DNA from: Modicisalibacter sp033446685 | GTDB lineage: Bacteria > Pseudomonadota > Gammaproteobacteria > Pseudomonadales > Halomonadaceae | Direction of reading: 5' to 3' | DNA: 64,000 bases | Assembly (NCBI RefSeq): GCF_033446685.1 | Contig: NZ_JAWQLY010000002.1 | Coordinates: forward strand, 248,001 to 312,000 | Shown here: positions 8,972 to 18,525 of the stretch, one piece after another | Position numbering within the stretch: position 1 is the stretch's first letter | Layout of the letters: the number at the start of each line of letters is the position of its first letter | The notes under the pieces: model-generated | The model's input: the letters and a program-made list of their open reading frames with translations, nothing else | What the model was told of the DNA's origin: nothing | The model's database searches: none | Program-made: the position numbers and the translations under genes

Positions 8972-10384
8972 ATGAGCCATCCCACCCGGACCCTGGCCGC
9001 CTTCCTGGCCGATCTAGATTACGAGGCGCTGCCCGAGCGGGTCGTGTCGCGCTGCGAGGAGCTGTTTCTCGACTGGCTGGGCTCGGCGCTGGCCGGCAGG
9101 GACCAGCCGCCGATTCCGCTGTTCGAGCGCTACGCCCAGCGCATGGGGCCGGCGAACGGCGCCAGCGAATCGCTGACCGACCGGCGGCAGACGTCGCCGC
9201 ACTTCGCCGCGCTGGTCAACGCCGCCGCCTCGCACGTCGTCGAGCAGGACGACCTGCACAACAGCTCGGTGCTGCATCCCGGCACGGTGGTCTTTCCCGC
9301 CGCGCTGGCGGCCGCCCAGGAGCTAGGCGCCTCGGGCCGCGAGCTGATCGTGGCCGCCGTGGCCGGCTACGAAGCCGGCATCCGCATCGGCGAGTTCCTG
9401 GGGCGCTCCCACTACGCCACCTTCCACACCACGGGCACCGTGGGCACGCTGGCCGCCGGCGTGGCGGTCGGCAAGCTGCTCGGCTTCGACGAGGCGCGCT
9501 TCGTCCACGTGCTGGGCAGCGCCGGCACGCAGGCCGCCGGGCTTTGGGAGTTCCTGCGCGACGGTGCGCATTCCAAGCAGCTGCATACCGCCAAGGCGGC
9601 CGCCGACGGGCTGCTCGCCGCCTACCTGACCGCCGAGGGCCTGACCGGGGCGCAGCGGATCCTGGATGGCAAGCAGGGCATGGCCGCGGGCATGTCGCAC
9701 GACGCCGATCCCGGCTACCTGACGGATCGGCTGGGCGAGCGCTGGGCACTCGAGGAGACCTCGTTCAAGTTCCATGCCTCGTGCCGGCACACCCATCCCG
9801 CCGCCGATGCGCTGCTCGAACTGATGCAGACGCATGGCCTGAGGCATGGTGATATCGAACACGTGACCGCCCGCGTGCACCAGGCGGCCATCGACGTGCT
9901 GGGTCCGGTGACCCGGCCCACCTCGATCCACCAGGCCAAGTTCTCGATGGGCACGGTGCTGGGGCTGATCGCCGTGCATGGCCAGGCGGGTCTCGAGGAG
10001 TTCCAGCGCCATGCGCTGGCGGACGAGCAGGTCCTCGCGTTCAGGGAGCGGGTGAGCATGCAGCTCGACCCCGAGGTCGACGCGGCCTACCCGAAGAAGT
10101 GGCTGGGGCGCGTCGCGCTGACCACCCGGGACGGGCAGGCATTCAGCCAGGCGATCGACGACCCCAAGGGCGATCCCGACAATACCCTGTCGCGGGCCGA
10201 ACTGGAGGACAAGTTCCGGCGCCTGGCGGCCTTTTCCGGCGCGGCGTCGCCCGCCGAAGCTCAGCGCCTGATCGACTGGGCCTGGCGGTTGCGGGAGCAG
10301 GCGCGCATCGCGCCGCTACTCCAGACCCCGGCGCGCGAGAACACGCGTGAAAGCACTCGTGAAGACAAGGGAGCCGACGCATGA
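8972..10384 (+). CDS. MmgE/PrpD family protein (itaconate operon)
   Basis: A 470-residue protein of the MmgE/PrpD fold, which includes 2-methylcitrate dehydratase, cis-aconitate decarboxylase and isomerases of small polycarboxylates. Typical stretches are EELFLDWLGSALAGR near the N-terminus, NAAASHVVEQDDLHNSSVLH (the family's His/Asp-rich active-site loop) and KFHASCRHTHPAADALLELM. The ATG at 8972 follows GGAGACG. It overlaps the CoA-transferase gene by four bases. A PrpD-like gene occupies the equivalent place in the Pseudomonas itaconate cluster (PA0881), so it may isomerise or feed itaconate-related acids. That role is inference. Confidence 0.88.
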   Translation: MSHPTRTLAAFLADLDYEALPERVVSRCEELFLDWLGSALAGRDQPPIPLFERYAQRMGPANGASESLTDRRQTSPHFAALVNAAASHVVEQDDLHNSSVLHPGTVVFPAALAAAQELGASGRELIVAAVAGYEAGIRIGEFLGRSHYATFHTTGTVGTLAAGVAVGKLLGFDEARFVHVLGSAGTQAAGLWEFLRDGAHSKQLHTAKAAADGLLAAYLTAEGLTGAQRILDGKQGMAAGMSHDADPGYLTDRLGERWALEETSFKFHASCRHTHPAADALLELMQTHGLRHGDIEHVTARVHQAAIDVLGPVTRPTSIHQAKFSMGTVLGLIAVHGQAGLEEFQRHALADEQVLAFRERVSMQLDPEVDAAYPKKWLGRVALTTRDGQAFSQAIDDPKGDPDNTLSRAELEDKFRRLAAFSGAASPAEAQRLIDWAWRLREQARIAPLLQTPARENTRESTREDKGADA

Positions 10385-11586
10385 ACGCACCCGGCATTCC
10401 CCAACGCCCCCTGGACGGCATTACCGTGGTCAGCCTGGAACACGCCATCGCCGCGCCCTTCTGCACCCGGCAGCTGGCCGACATGGGCGCGCGGGTCATC
10501 AAGGTCGAGCGCCCCGGCGTCGGCGACTTCGCCCGCGGTTACGACGAGCGGGTCCACGGCCTGTCGTCCCACTTCGTGTGGACCAACCGTTCCAAGGAGA
10601 GCCTGACGCTCGACGTCAAGAACGACGAGGCCCGGACGGTCCTGGACAGCCTGCTGGCCCAGGCCGACGTGCTGGTGCAGAACCTGGCGCCGGGCGCCGC
10701 GGCCCGGCTGGGCTTGTCCTTCGAGGCGCTGCACGCCGATTTTCCGCGCCTGATCGTGTGCGACATCTCGGGCTACGGCGAGGATGGCCCCTATCACGCC
10801 AAGAAGGCCTACGACCTGTTGATCCAGAGCGAGGGCGGCTTTTTGTCGACGACCGGTGCCCCGGGGCCGGAGGGCATGGCCAAGGCGGGCTGCTCGATCG
10901 CCGACATCGCCGCCGGCATGTACGCCTACAGCAACATCCTCTCCGCGCTGTTGCTGCGCGGGCGTACCGGCACCGGCAGCCACATCGACGTGTCGATGCT
11001 GGAGAGCCTGGTCGAGTGGATGGGCTACCCCATGTACTACGCCTTCGAGGGCGCCGAGCCGCCGCCGCGGGCGGGTGCTGCGCACGCCACCATCTATCCC
11101 TACGGGCCGTTTCCCACCGGCGACGGCCAGACCGTCATGCTGGGCCTGCAGAACGAGCGCGAGTGGCAGGTGTTCTGCGAGAAGGTCCTGCAACGGCCCG
11201 AGCTGGCCGCGGATGAACGCTTTTCCGCCAACGCCCGGCGCTCCGCCCACCGTGACGAGCTGCGCTCACTCATCGTGCAGGCGTTTGCCGCGCTGAGCGC
11301 GGACGACGTGCTGGCCCGGCTCGACGAGGCGCAGATCGCCAATGCCCACGTCAACGACATGCATGGCGTCTGGGCGCATCCGCAGCTCAAGGCGCGCCAG
11401 CGCTGGGCGAGCATCGGCAGCCCCGCCGGCGAGATCCCCGCGCTACTGCCGCCGGGTCGCAACAGCGACTTCGTCCCGCAGATGCAGCCGGTGCCCGCCC
11501 TGGGCGAGCATAGCGAGTCCATCCTGGCCGAACTGGGTTACGGACGCGAAGCGATCCAGCGCCTGAAAGCCCACAGTGTCATCTGA
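10381..11586 (+). CDS. ict: Family III CoA-transferase, probable itaconate CoA-transferase
   Basis: A 401-residue CaiB/BaiF family CoA-transferase, expected to move CoA from succinyl-CoA (or acetyl-CoA) to itaconate. The N-terminus (VSLEHAIAAPFCTRQLADMG, then ARVIKVERPGVGDFARGYD) and VCDISGYGEDGPYHAKKAYD are family III hallmarks; the catalytic aspartate is expected in the KKAYDLLIQ segment. It starts with the ATGA overlap typical of translational coupling. With ich and ccl it makes the three-enzyme route itaconate to itaconyl-CoA to citramalyl-CoA to acetyl-CoA plus pyruvate, known in Pseudomonas and as ripABC in Yersinia. Confidence 0.87.
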   Translation: MNAPGIPQRPLDGITVVSLEHAIAAPFCTRQLADMGARVIKVERPGVGDFARGYDERVHGLSSHFVWTNRSKESLTLDVKNDEARTVLDSLLAQADVLVQNLAPGAAARLGLSFEALHADFPRLIVCDISGYGEDGPYHAKKAYDLLIQSEGGFLSTTGAPGPEGMAKAGCSIADIAAGMYAYSNILSALLLRGRTGTGSHIDVSMLESLVEWMGYPMYYAFEGAEPPPRAGAAHATIYPYGPFPTGDGQTVMLGLQNEREWQVFCEKVLQRPELAADERFSANARRSAHRDELRSLIVQAFAALSADDVLARLDEAQIANAHVNDMHGVWAHPQLKARQRWASIGSPAGEIPALLPPGRNSDFVPQMQPVPALGEHSESILAELGYGREAIQRLKAHSVI

Positions 11587-11596
11587 CGGAGCCCTT

Positions 11597-12424
11597 ATGA
11601 ATCCGGTTGCCCTGCGCTCCATTCTGTTCGTTCCCGCCACCCGGCCGGAGCGCATCGCCAAGGCCCTGGCCAGTGCGGCGGATGCCGTCATCGTCGACCT
11701 GGAGGATGCCGTCGCCGAAAGCGACAAGGCCAGCGCCCGGGACGCCCTCGATGCGTTTCTGGCGCACAACCCGCAGGCCAGGATCATGGTCAGGGTCAAT
11801 GCCCCCGGTACCTATCATTACAAGCCCGACTTGGAACTGTGCTCCCGCCATGCCACCGTCACGCACCTGGTCATTCCCAAGGCGGAGTCCTGCCAGTCTC
11901 TAGAGACAGCAGCGATCTGCAACAAACCGCTGTGGCCTTTGATAGAAACGGCCCGGGGGCTCTTGGCACTGCCCACGCTGGTCTATGTCTCGGGAGTGGA
12001 GCGGTTGAGCTTCGGCGCGCTGGACCTGAGCGCCGAGCTGGGGCTGACACCCGACACCCCGGGCGCCCGGCAGATTCTCGATCAGGCGCGCTACCAACTC
12101 TTGGTCTACTCGCGTGCCGCGGGCCTGGCCCCGCCGATCGAGAGCCCACATCCGGCCCTCGAGGATACGGAAGCCGTGGCGCAGGCTGCCACGCGTGCCC
12201 GGGAGATGGGCTTTGCCGGGATGCTGTGCATCCACCCCAGGCAGCTGCCCCCCGTCAACCGGGCCTTCTCCCCCAGCGAGGCCGAAGTGGCCTGGGCCAG
12301 CAAGGTCGTCGAAGGTGCGACCCGCCAGGAGGGCGCGTTCAGCGTCGAGGGTCAGATGGTCGATGCGCCGGTCATCGCGCGCGCCCAGGCCATTCTCGCC
12401 CGGTACAAGGCGTATGAATCATGA
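11597..12424 (+). CDS. ccl: HpcH/HpaI (CitE-like) lyase, probable citramalyl-CoA lyase
   Basis: A 275-residue TIM-barrel lyase. RSILFVPATRPERIAKAL is the CitE-type N-terminus, VIVDLEDAV carries the metal-binding Asp-Glu pair, and GMLCIHPRQLPPVNRAFSPS is the C-terminal family motif. In this operon it should cleave (S)-citramalyl-CoA to acetyl-CoA and pyruvate. The ATG at 11597 has GACGGAG upstream; an earlier in-frame GTG would add seven residues overlapping the ict stop region. Its stop overlaps the thioesterase start. Confidence 0.86.
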   Translation: MNPVALRSILFVPATRPERIAKALASAADAVIVDLEDAVAESDKASARDALDAFLAHNPQARIMVRVNAPGTYHYKPDLELCSRHATVTHLVIPKAESCQSLETAAICNKPLWPLIETARGLLALPTLVYVSGVERLSFGALDLSAELGLTPDTPGARQILDQARYQLLVYSRAAGLAPPIESPHPALEDTEAVAQAATRAREMGFAGMLCIHPRQLPPVNRAFSPSEAEVAWASKVVEGATRQEGAFSVEGQMVDAPVIARAQAILARYKAYES

Positions 12425-12852
12425 CCGAACGATCCAAAGAGCAGGACGCCGCCGTTCTCGACAATCCGTTCATCGACCTGATCGGGGCGCGCCTGAGCGA
12501 ATGGACGACGGACCGGTGCGAATGGGCCCTGGATATCGGGCCGCAGCACCTCAACACGCAAGGGTCGCTGCACGGTGGCATCATCGCCACGCTGCTGGAT
12601 GTGGCGTGCGGCTACAGCGGCTTTTGCCTTGCAACCGATGATTCAGGGGCCAGGGCGGCGACGATCTCGCTGACGGTGCACTACATGGCCAAGGCCAGCC
12701 AGGGGCGGCTGATCGCCCGGGGGCGGCGTACGGGTGGGGGGCGGCGCATCTTCTTCGCCACGGCCGAGTTGATGAGCTGCGATGACGATACCGTCATTGC
12801 AACCGCCTCCGGGAGCTTTCGTCTCAATTATCCCGCCGAGCGGGGCGGCTGA
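12421..12852 (+). CDS. PaaI-type hotdog thioesterase, last gene of the itaconate operon
   Basis: A 143-residue single-hotdog acyl-CoA thioesterase. The PaaI signature is clear: NTQGSLHGGIIATLLDVACG, where His-Gly-Gly and the following Asp form the active site. It is joined to ccl by an ATGA overlap. It is not part of the classical ict-ich-ccl trio, so it may release CoA from dead-end esters such as itaconyl-CoA or methylsuccinyl-CoA. The substrate is unproved. Confidence 0.85.
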   Translation: MTERSKEQDAAVLDNPFIDLIGARLSEWTTDRCEWALDIGPQHLNTQGSLHGGIIATLLDVACGYSGFCLATDDSGARAATISLTVHYMAKASQGRLIARGRRTGGGRRIFFATAELMSCDDDTVIATASGSFRLNYPAERGG

Positions 12853-12985
12853 AGCGCTGACATGACTGCCTGCGAACTACATCTCAGGGCGGCAGGCATG
12901 ACCTACCACCATAGCCAATGGTTATTTCAAGCGCGACTCAGGCTCTGGCAGGATAGCCGGCTTTCTCAACGCGCAATGAAGGTCC

Positions 12986-13522
12986 ATGGTTAGAACATAC
13001 ATCGGCAAGATGAAAGGCACCCGCGTCGAACGCACGCCGCCCTGCTGGCGCGACGCCCTGTGGTCCTGGGTCGGCGCCTTCCTGGGTATCGCCGGCGTGG
13101 GCTGGTTGAGCGCCCAATCGCTGCAGACCCACTCCTTGCTGATGGTGGGCTCCTTCGGCGCCTCCTCGGTGTTGCTTTACGCGGCCCCGGAGAGCCCCTT
13201 GGCCCAGCCCCGCAACGTGCTGTTCGGCAGCATGCTCTCGGCGCTCGTCGGCGTGCTCAGTTGGCAGTTGCTCGGCGAGACCTGGCTGGCGGCGGCGGTC
13301 GCCGTCTCGACGGCAATCCTGGCCATGCAATTGACCCATACCCTTCACCCGCCGGGCGGGGCAGCGGCACTGATCGCCGTCATCGGCTCGGACGAGCTGC
13401 ATGCCCTGGGCTGGGGCTATGTGCTGTTCCCGATAGCCGTAGGCTGCCTGCTGATGCTCACGATCGCCGTGCTCATCAACAACCTGGCAAGGCACCGGCG
13501 CTATCCCCAGCACTGGTGGTAA
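12986..13522 (+). CDS. HPP family integral membrane protein
   Basis: A 178-residue membrane protein with four predicted helices and the diagnostic His-Pro-Pro motif in THTLHPPGGAAALIAVIGSD. HPP proteins include plant and cyanobacterial nitrite transporters, but most bacterial members are uncharacterised. It stands alone between the itaconate operon and a convergent LysR gene. The ATG at 12986 has only a weak AAGG site. The family call is firm; the transported substrate is unknown. Confidence 0.85.
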   Translation: MVRTYIGKMKGTRVERTPPCWRDALWSWVGAFLGIAGVGWLSAQSLQTHSLLMVGSFGASSVLLYAAPESPLAQPRNVLFGSMLSALVGVLSWQLLGETWLAAAVAVSTAILAMQLTHTLHPPGGAAALIAVIGSDELHALGWGYVLFPIAVGCLLMLTIAVLINNLARHRRYPQHWW

Positions 13523-13657
13523 GCGTGGATTGCATGAAGAATCGCCCGCCTAAAGGCGAAGCGGCTCCAGTATAAACGCGGCTTGAAGTCTAAAAGACAA
13601 AGCTCGGACTTCCTGTCATGCAACTGAGCGACAGGTTGGCTACTCGATCAAGTGGCT

Positions 13658-14542
13658 TTAACTTATGGAAGCCTGTAAATCCACGCTCTCCACGCTTTGC
13701 ATACCGGTCACCGTGGCTGCTAGAGCCGTACAGAAACTATCGAAGGACTCGCTCATTTGACCGGGGCTTCGATGAAGTTCGATTTCGACATACCCCAGAT
13801 CGGGCAGCCCCTCGTCATCGCCAATGATTCGGCAGCCGGCGGGTACGCTACGCGGCGTCTTGACGGTCATGGCCAGGCCGCTTTGCACCGCGACATTGAT
13901 GCCCGTCGGCGATTGGCTGATGTAGCGCACGTCCCACTGCCTTTCGTCTCTCCCCAGCGCAGCCAGGGCATGGGCGCGAAATATGCAGCCCTCGGGGTTC
14001 AAGGCCAATGGCAGGCGTTGCCAGTCGGCAAGATCGATGTTGTCGGCAACGACCCAGACCATCGGCTCGCGGCCCAGCAATTCCCCGGTATGCGTGGGTC
14101 CATGGCGTACGGCCAGCACGAGGTCCAGAAGCCCCTCCTGGAATCGAGCGATAAGGTTGGCGCTGATATCGCAATAGACTTCGATATGTACCCGTGAATG
14201 GGAATCGGCGAAGCGCGGTAGCAGGCTGGGCAGATAAGCGCTCGCCTGTTCCTCGGAAATACCCAATCTGATCAATTCACACTGATTATCGGCCCCCATC
14301 ATGCGCTGGGCTTCATCCTGCAATTTCAGAATCTGTCGGGCATAGGGCAGTAGCCTTTCACCCGACGGGGTGAGCAATACACTGCGACTGGTGCGCTCGA
14401 ACAGCGATTCACCCATGCGGTCCTCGAGCCGCTTGATCTGCAGGCTGACCGCCGATTGGGTACGGCAGAGAATCTTGCCGGCGGCACTGAAGCCTTCGCA
14501 TTCGGCGACGCCCACGAAGGCACGCAACAGGTCCGTATCCAT
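13658..14542 (-). CDS. LysR-family regulator next to the 2OG-oxygenase/M24/MmsA genes
   Basis: A 294-residue LysR protein: winged HTH at residues 1-60 (GKILCRTQSAVSLQIKRLED) then the effector domain. It is divergent from the oxygenase gene with 106 bases between, so it probably regulates that gene and perhaps the downstream M24 and mmsA genes. The gap contains TGAT-N9-ATCA (14563-14579), a possible binding site. The inducer is unknown. LysR regulators also accompany dimethylsulfoniopropionate genes in Halomonas, which is compatible with the DddP-like neighbour but proves nothing. Confidence 0.9.
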   Translation of the reverse strand: MDTDLLRAFVGVAECEGFSAAGKILCRTQSAVSLQIKRLEDRMGESLFERTSRSVLLTPSGERLLPYARQILKLQDEAQRMMGADNQCELIRLGISEEQASAYLPSLLPRFADSHSRVHIEVYCDISANLIARFQEGLLDLVLAVRHGPTHTGELLGREPMVWVVADNIDLADWQRLPLALNPEGCIFRAHALAALGRDERQWDVRYISQSPTGINVAVQSGLAMTVKTPRSVPAGCRIIGDDEGLPDLGYVEIELHRSPGQMSESFDSFCTALAATVTGMQSVESVDLQASIS

Positions 14543-14648
14543 CGTCTATGAGCCTCTGAAATTGATCGTATCTTAATCATTCATTTCTATTATCAAATTT
14601 CACGCCCTAGGCTGACATGGTGTCAAGACCGCGATCAGGAGACCTTGC

Positions 14649-15536
14649 ATGCACGCTACCGCCGACACCCGGCCGGACAGTACCTCGTTGGAGGGACTCG
14701 TCGATCTGGCGCGTTACCCACTGAACGATCTTGCGAGCTCCGCCGGGCAAGCGCTGATCGAGCGTTGCCGTGACCAGCTGGCCGACGACGGCTGCGTCGT
14801 GCTGCCGCGATTCGTGCCGGACCATGCACTCGATCGGCTCGAGCGCGAGACCGAGCGGCTCTCGCCGGCGGCGCATTACAACCAGAACGAAACCAATCCC
14901 TACAACTCCGACGGCGATCCCGGCCTGCCGGCGGAACACCCCAAGAACCGCTTCGGCGACCGTACCAACGGCTTCGTCGCCGGGGATCGGATCGACCGCG
15001 ACACCATCATTCGCCAGGTCTATCAGCACCCGGATTTTCAGCGCTTCATCGCCGCGGTGGTGGGCATCGAGACGATTCACCAATACGCCGATCCGTTGGC
15101 CGACCTGGTCGTCAACGTGCTGCGCGAGGGCTGCCAGCACCCGTGGCACTACGACACCAACGAATTCATCGTCACCATGATGACCCGCCAATCCGAGGGC
15201 GGAGGCCGGTTCGAGTACGCGCCGGGCATCCGCAGCCCCGAGGGCGAGAACTTCGAAGCGGTCCAGTCGGTGCTGGACGGCGACCGCAGCCGCCTGAAGA
15301 CGCTGGACCTGCAGCCGGGCGATCTCCAGGTGTTCTTCGGGCGCTACTCGCTGCACCGCGTGACCCCGGTCGAGGGTAGCCGCGAGCGGCACACGGTGAT
15401 CTTCGCCTATGCCAAGGAGCCGGGCTTCGTCGGCCGCCCCGAGCGCGCCCAGCGTATCTTCGGGCGCATGGCGCCGGTTCATGAGCGCATGCTCGAAGAG
15501 GGCCGGACCCAGCGCAGCGACAACCTCGCCGACTGA
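14649..15536 (+). CDS. Fe(II)/2-oxoglutarate oxygenase of the HalD/BesD-like group, with an intact HxD motif
   Basis: A 295-residue non-haem iron enzyme. The probable facial triad is His167-Tyr-Asp169 (in QHPWHYDTNEF) and His236 (RYSLHRVTP), with Arg245 or Arg247 for 2-oxoglutarate. The layout resembles the BesD/HalD amino-acid halogenases, but those have Gly in place of the Asp so chloride can bind; the Asp here predicts a hydroxylase or another oxidation. The His-to-His spacing (69) is close to that of BesD (67, from memory). It is divergent from a LysR gene and 67 bases ahead of the M24 gene. A free amino acid or betaine-like substrate is inferred. Confidence 0.75.
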   Translation: MHATADTRPDSTSLEGLVDLARYPLNDLASSAGQALIERCRDQLADDGCVVLPRFVPDHALDRLERETERLSPAAHYNQNETNPYNSDGDPGLPAEHPKNRFGDRTNGFVAGDRIDRDTIIRQVYQHPDFQRFIAAVVGIETIHQYADPLADLVVNVLREGCQHPWHYDTNEFIVTMMTRQSEGGGRFEYAPGIRSPEGENFEAVQSVLDGDRSRLKTLDLQPGDLQVFFGRYSLHRVTPVEGSRERHTVIFAYAKEPGFVGRPERAQRIFGRMAPVHERMLEEGRTQRSDNLAD

Positions 15537-15603
15537 ACGCAAGCGCCTCTGTTTCGACGCCCGGCGGCCATCGCCGGGCGCTGCTTTTGCCCAAAGGATT
15601 GCC

Positions 15604-16887
15604 ATGAACCGTATCGAATCCGCCCGACTCAGCGACAGCGAGCCGTCCTCCATCCCGGTCGTCCCCTCGGCGCCGATGGCCAACACCGACAGCATCCCCA
15701 CCGCCTTCGATCCGCTGCAACTGCGCGCCGGGCGCCTGGCGCGCCTGCGCGCGATGATGGCCGAGCAGGGCTATGCCGCGCTGGTGCTGTTCGACCCCTA
15801 CAACCAGCGCTACGCCACCGGCTCGCGCAACATGTTCGGCTATTTTCTGCGCAACTCCACGCGCTACATCTACGTGCCGCTCGAAGGCCCGATAATCCTG
15901 TTCGAGTACCCGGGCAGCGCCCACGTCTCCACCTGGCTCGAGACCATCGACGAAGCGCGCACCTCCAAGGTGGTGTGGTCGGCGGTCAACCAGCGCGACA
16001 ACTTGTCTTCCGACCCGTTCGGCATCGAGATCGCCGAGCTGATGGAAGAACACGGCAAGGGCAACAAGAAGATCGGCCTGGACCGCTGCGCGCTGAACCT
16101 GGCCCGCTCGCTGGAAGCCCAGGGGCTGGACGTCTATGACTGCATGCAGGACACCCTGCATTGCCGGCGCATCAAGACCCCCGAGGAGATCGCCTGCCTG
16201 GCGCAGTCGATGGCTGGTTGCGAGGCGGCGGTCGCCGAGGTCGAGGCGGCGATCAAGCCCGGCGTGCGCGAAAACGACCTGTTCGCCACGCTCTATGGCA
16301 ACGTCATCCAGCAGGGCGGCGAGTTCATCGAGACACGCCTGCTCTCATCGGGCCCGCGCACCAACCCCTGGTTCAACGAGGCCAGCGACCGGGTCATCCG
16401 TGCCGGCGAGCTGGTGGCGCTGGATACCGATACCATCGGCTGCCACGGCTACTATTCGGACTTCTCGCGCACCTTCCACGTTGGGCCGGGCCGCCCCAGC
16501 GGCTACCAGCAGAGCCTCTACCGGATGGCCTACGAACAGGTGCATCACAACATGCAGATCCTCAAGCCGGGGATGAGCTACCGCGAGATCGCCGAAAGCG
16601 CCTGGAAGATTCCCGAGCGCTTCCTCGACCGTCGCTACCCGTCGATCATCCACGGCGTTGGCATGCACGGCGAGACGCCGCTGGTCGCCCACCACATGGA
16701 CTTCGACCGCTTCTCCAAGGACGGCGTCCTCGAACCCGGCATGGTGGTTTCGGTGGAGAGCTACATCGGCGAGGTCGGCGCCGCTGATGGCGTCAAGCTC
16801 GAAGAGGAAGTGCTGGTCACCGACACCGGCATCGAGAAGCTCTCGCGCTATCCGTTCGATGAAGCCCTGCTCGGTCGAGAGTTTTGA
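15604..16887 (+). CDS. M24-family (creatinase/aminopeptidase P fold) DddP-like protein
   Basis: A 427-residue pita-bread metalloenzyme. Metal ligands Asp274, Asp276, Asp286, His350, Glu385 and Glu400 are each offset by exactly 21 from the numbers I recall for the dimethylsulfoniopropionate lyase DddP (295, 297, 307, 371, 406, 421), and Tyr345 matches its Tyr366. GGEFIETRLLSSGPRTNPWF is also DddP-like. However DddP's catalytic Asp377 falls on Gly356 (HGVGMHGE), so lyase activity is doubtful. The ATG at 15604 follows AAAGGA. The next gene, mmsA, would suit metabolism of acrylate or 3-hydroxypropionate products. Alternatives are a proline dipeptidase or an ectoine-hydrolase relative. Confidence 0.72.
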   Translation: MNRIESARLSDSEPSSIPVVPSAPMANTDSIPTAFDPLQLRAGRLARLRAMMAEQGYAALVLFDPYNQRYATGSRNMFGYFLRNSTRYIYVPLEGPIILFEYPGSAHVSTWLETIDEARTSKVVWSAVNQRDNLSSDPFGIEIAELMEEHGKGNKKIGLDRCALNLARSLEAQGLDVYDCMQDTLHCRRIKTPEEIACLAQSMAGCEAAVAEVEAAIKPGVRENDLFATLYGNVIQQGGEFIETRLLSSGPRTNPWFNEASDRVIRAGELVALDTDTIGCHGYYSDFSRTFHVGPGRPSGYQQSLYRMAYEQVHHNMQILKPGMSYREIAESAWKIPERFLDRRYPSIIHGVGMHGETPLVAHHMDFDRFSKDGVLEPGMVVSVESYIGEVGAADGVKLEEEVLVTDTGIEKLSRYPFDEALLGREF

Positions 16888-16930
16888 GGCGGCGACTGTG
16901 CCCGCATCCCCCGACATGAAGAGAGACGTA

Positions 16931-18418
<1,488 letters not shown>

Positions 18419-18443
18419 GCTAAGCCCCCGCAAGCCTGACCCC

Positions 18444-18478
18444 ACGCCCGCGCCGCCCAGACGGCGCGGGCGTTTTTG
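18444..18478 (+). terminator. mmsA rho-independent terminator
   Basis: ACGCCCGCGCCG (18444-18455) pairs perfectly with CGGCGCGGGCGT (18462-18473), followed by a T5 run. Close copies follow both mmsA 3' fragments, with some paired-base changes. Confidence 0.9.
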
Positions 18479-18525
18479 TGTGTACGCCTTTCGTGTGGCG
18501 CCATGTTGATCGACGTTAAATCGCG

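Noticed and set aside
12867..12898. TGCCTGC/GCAGGCA hairpin behind the itaconate operon as terminator
   Set aside because: Short stem, 18-base loop and no T-run; too weak to list.
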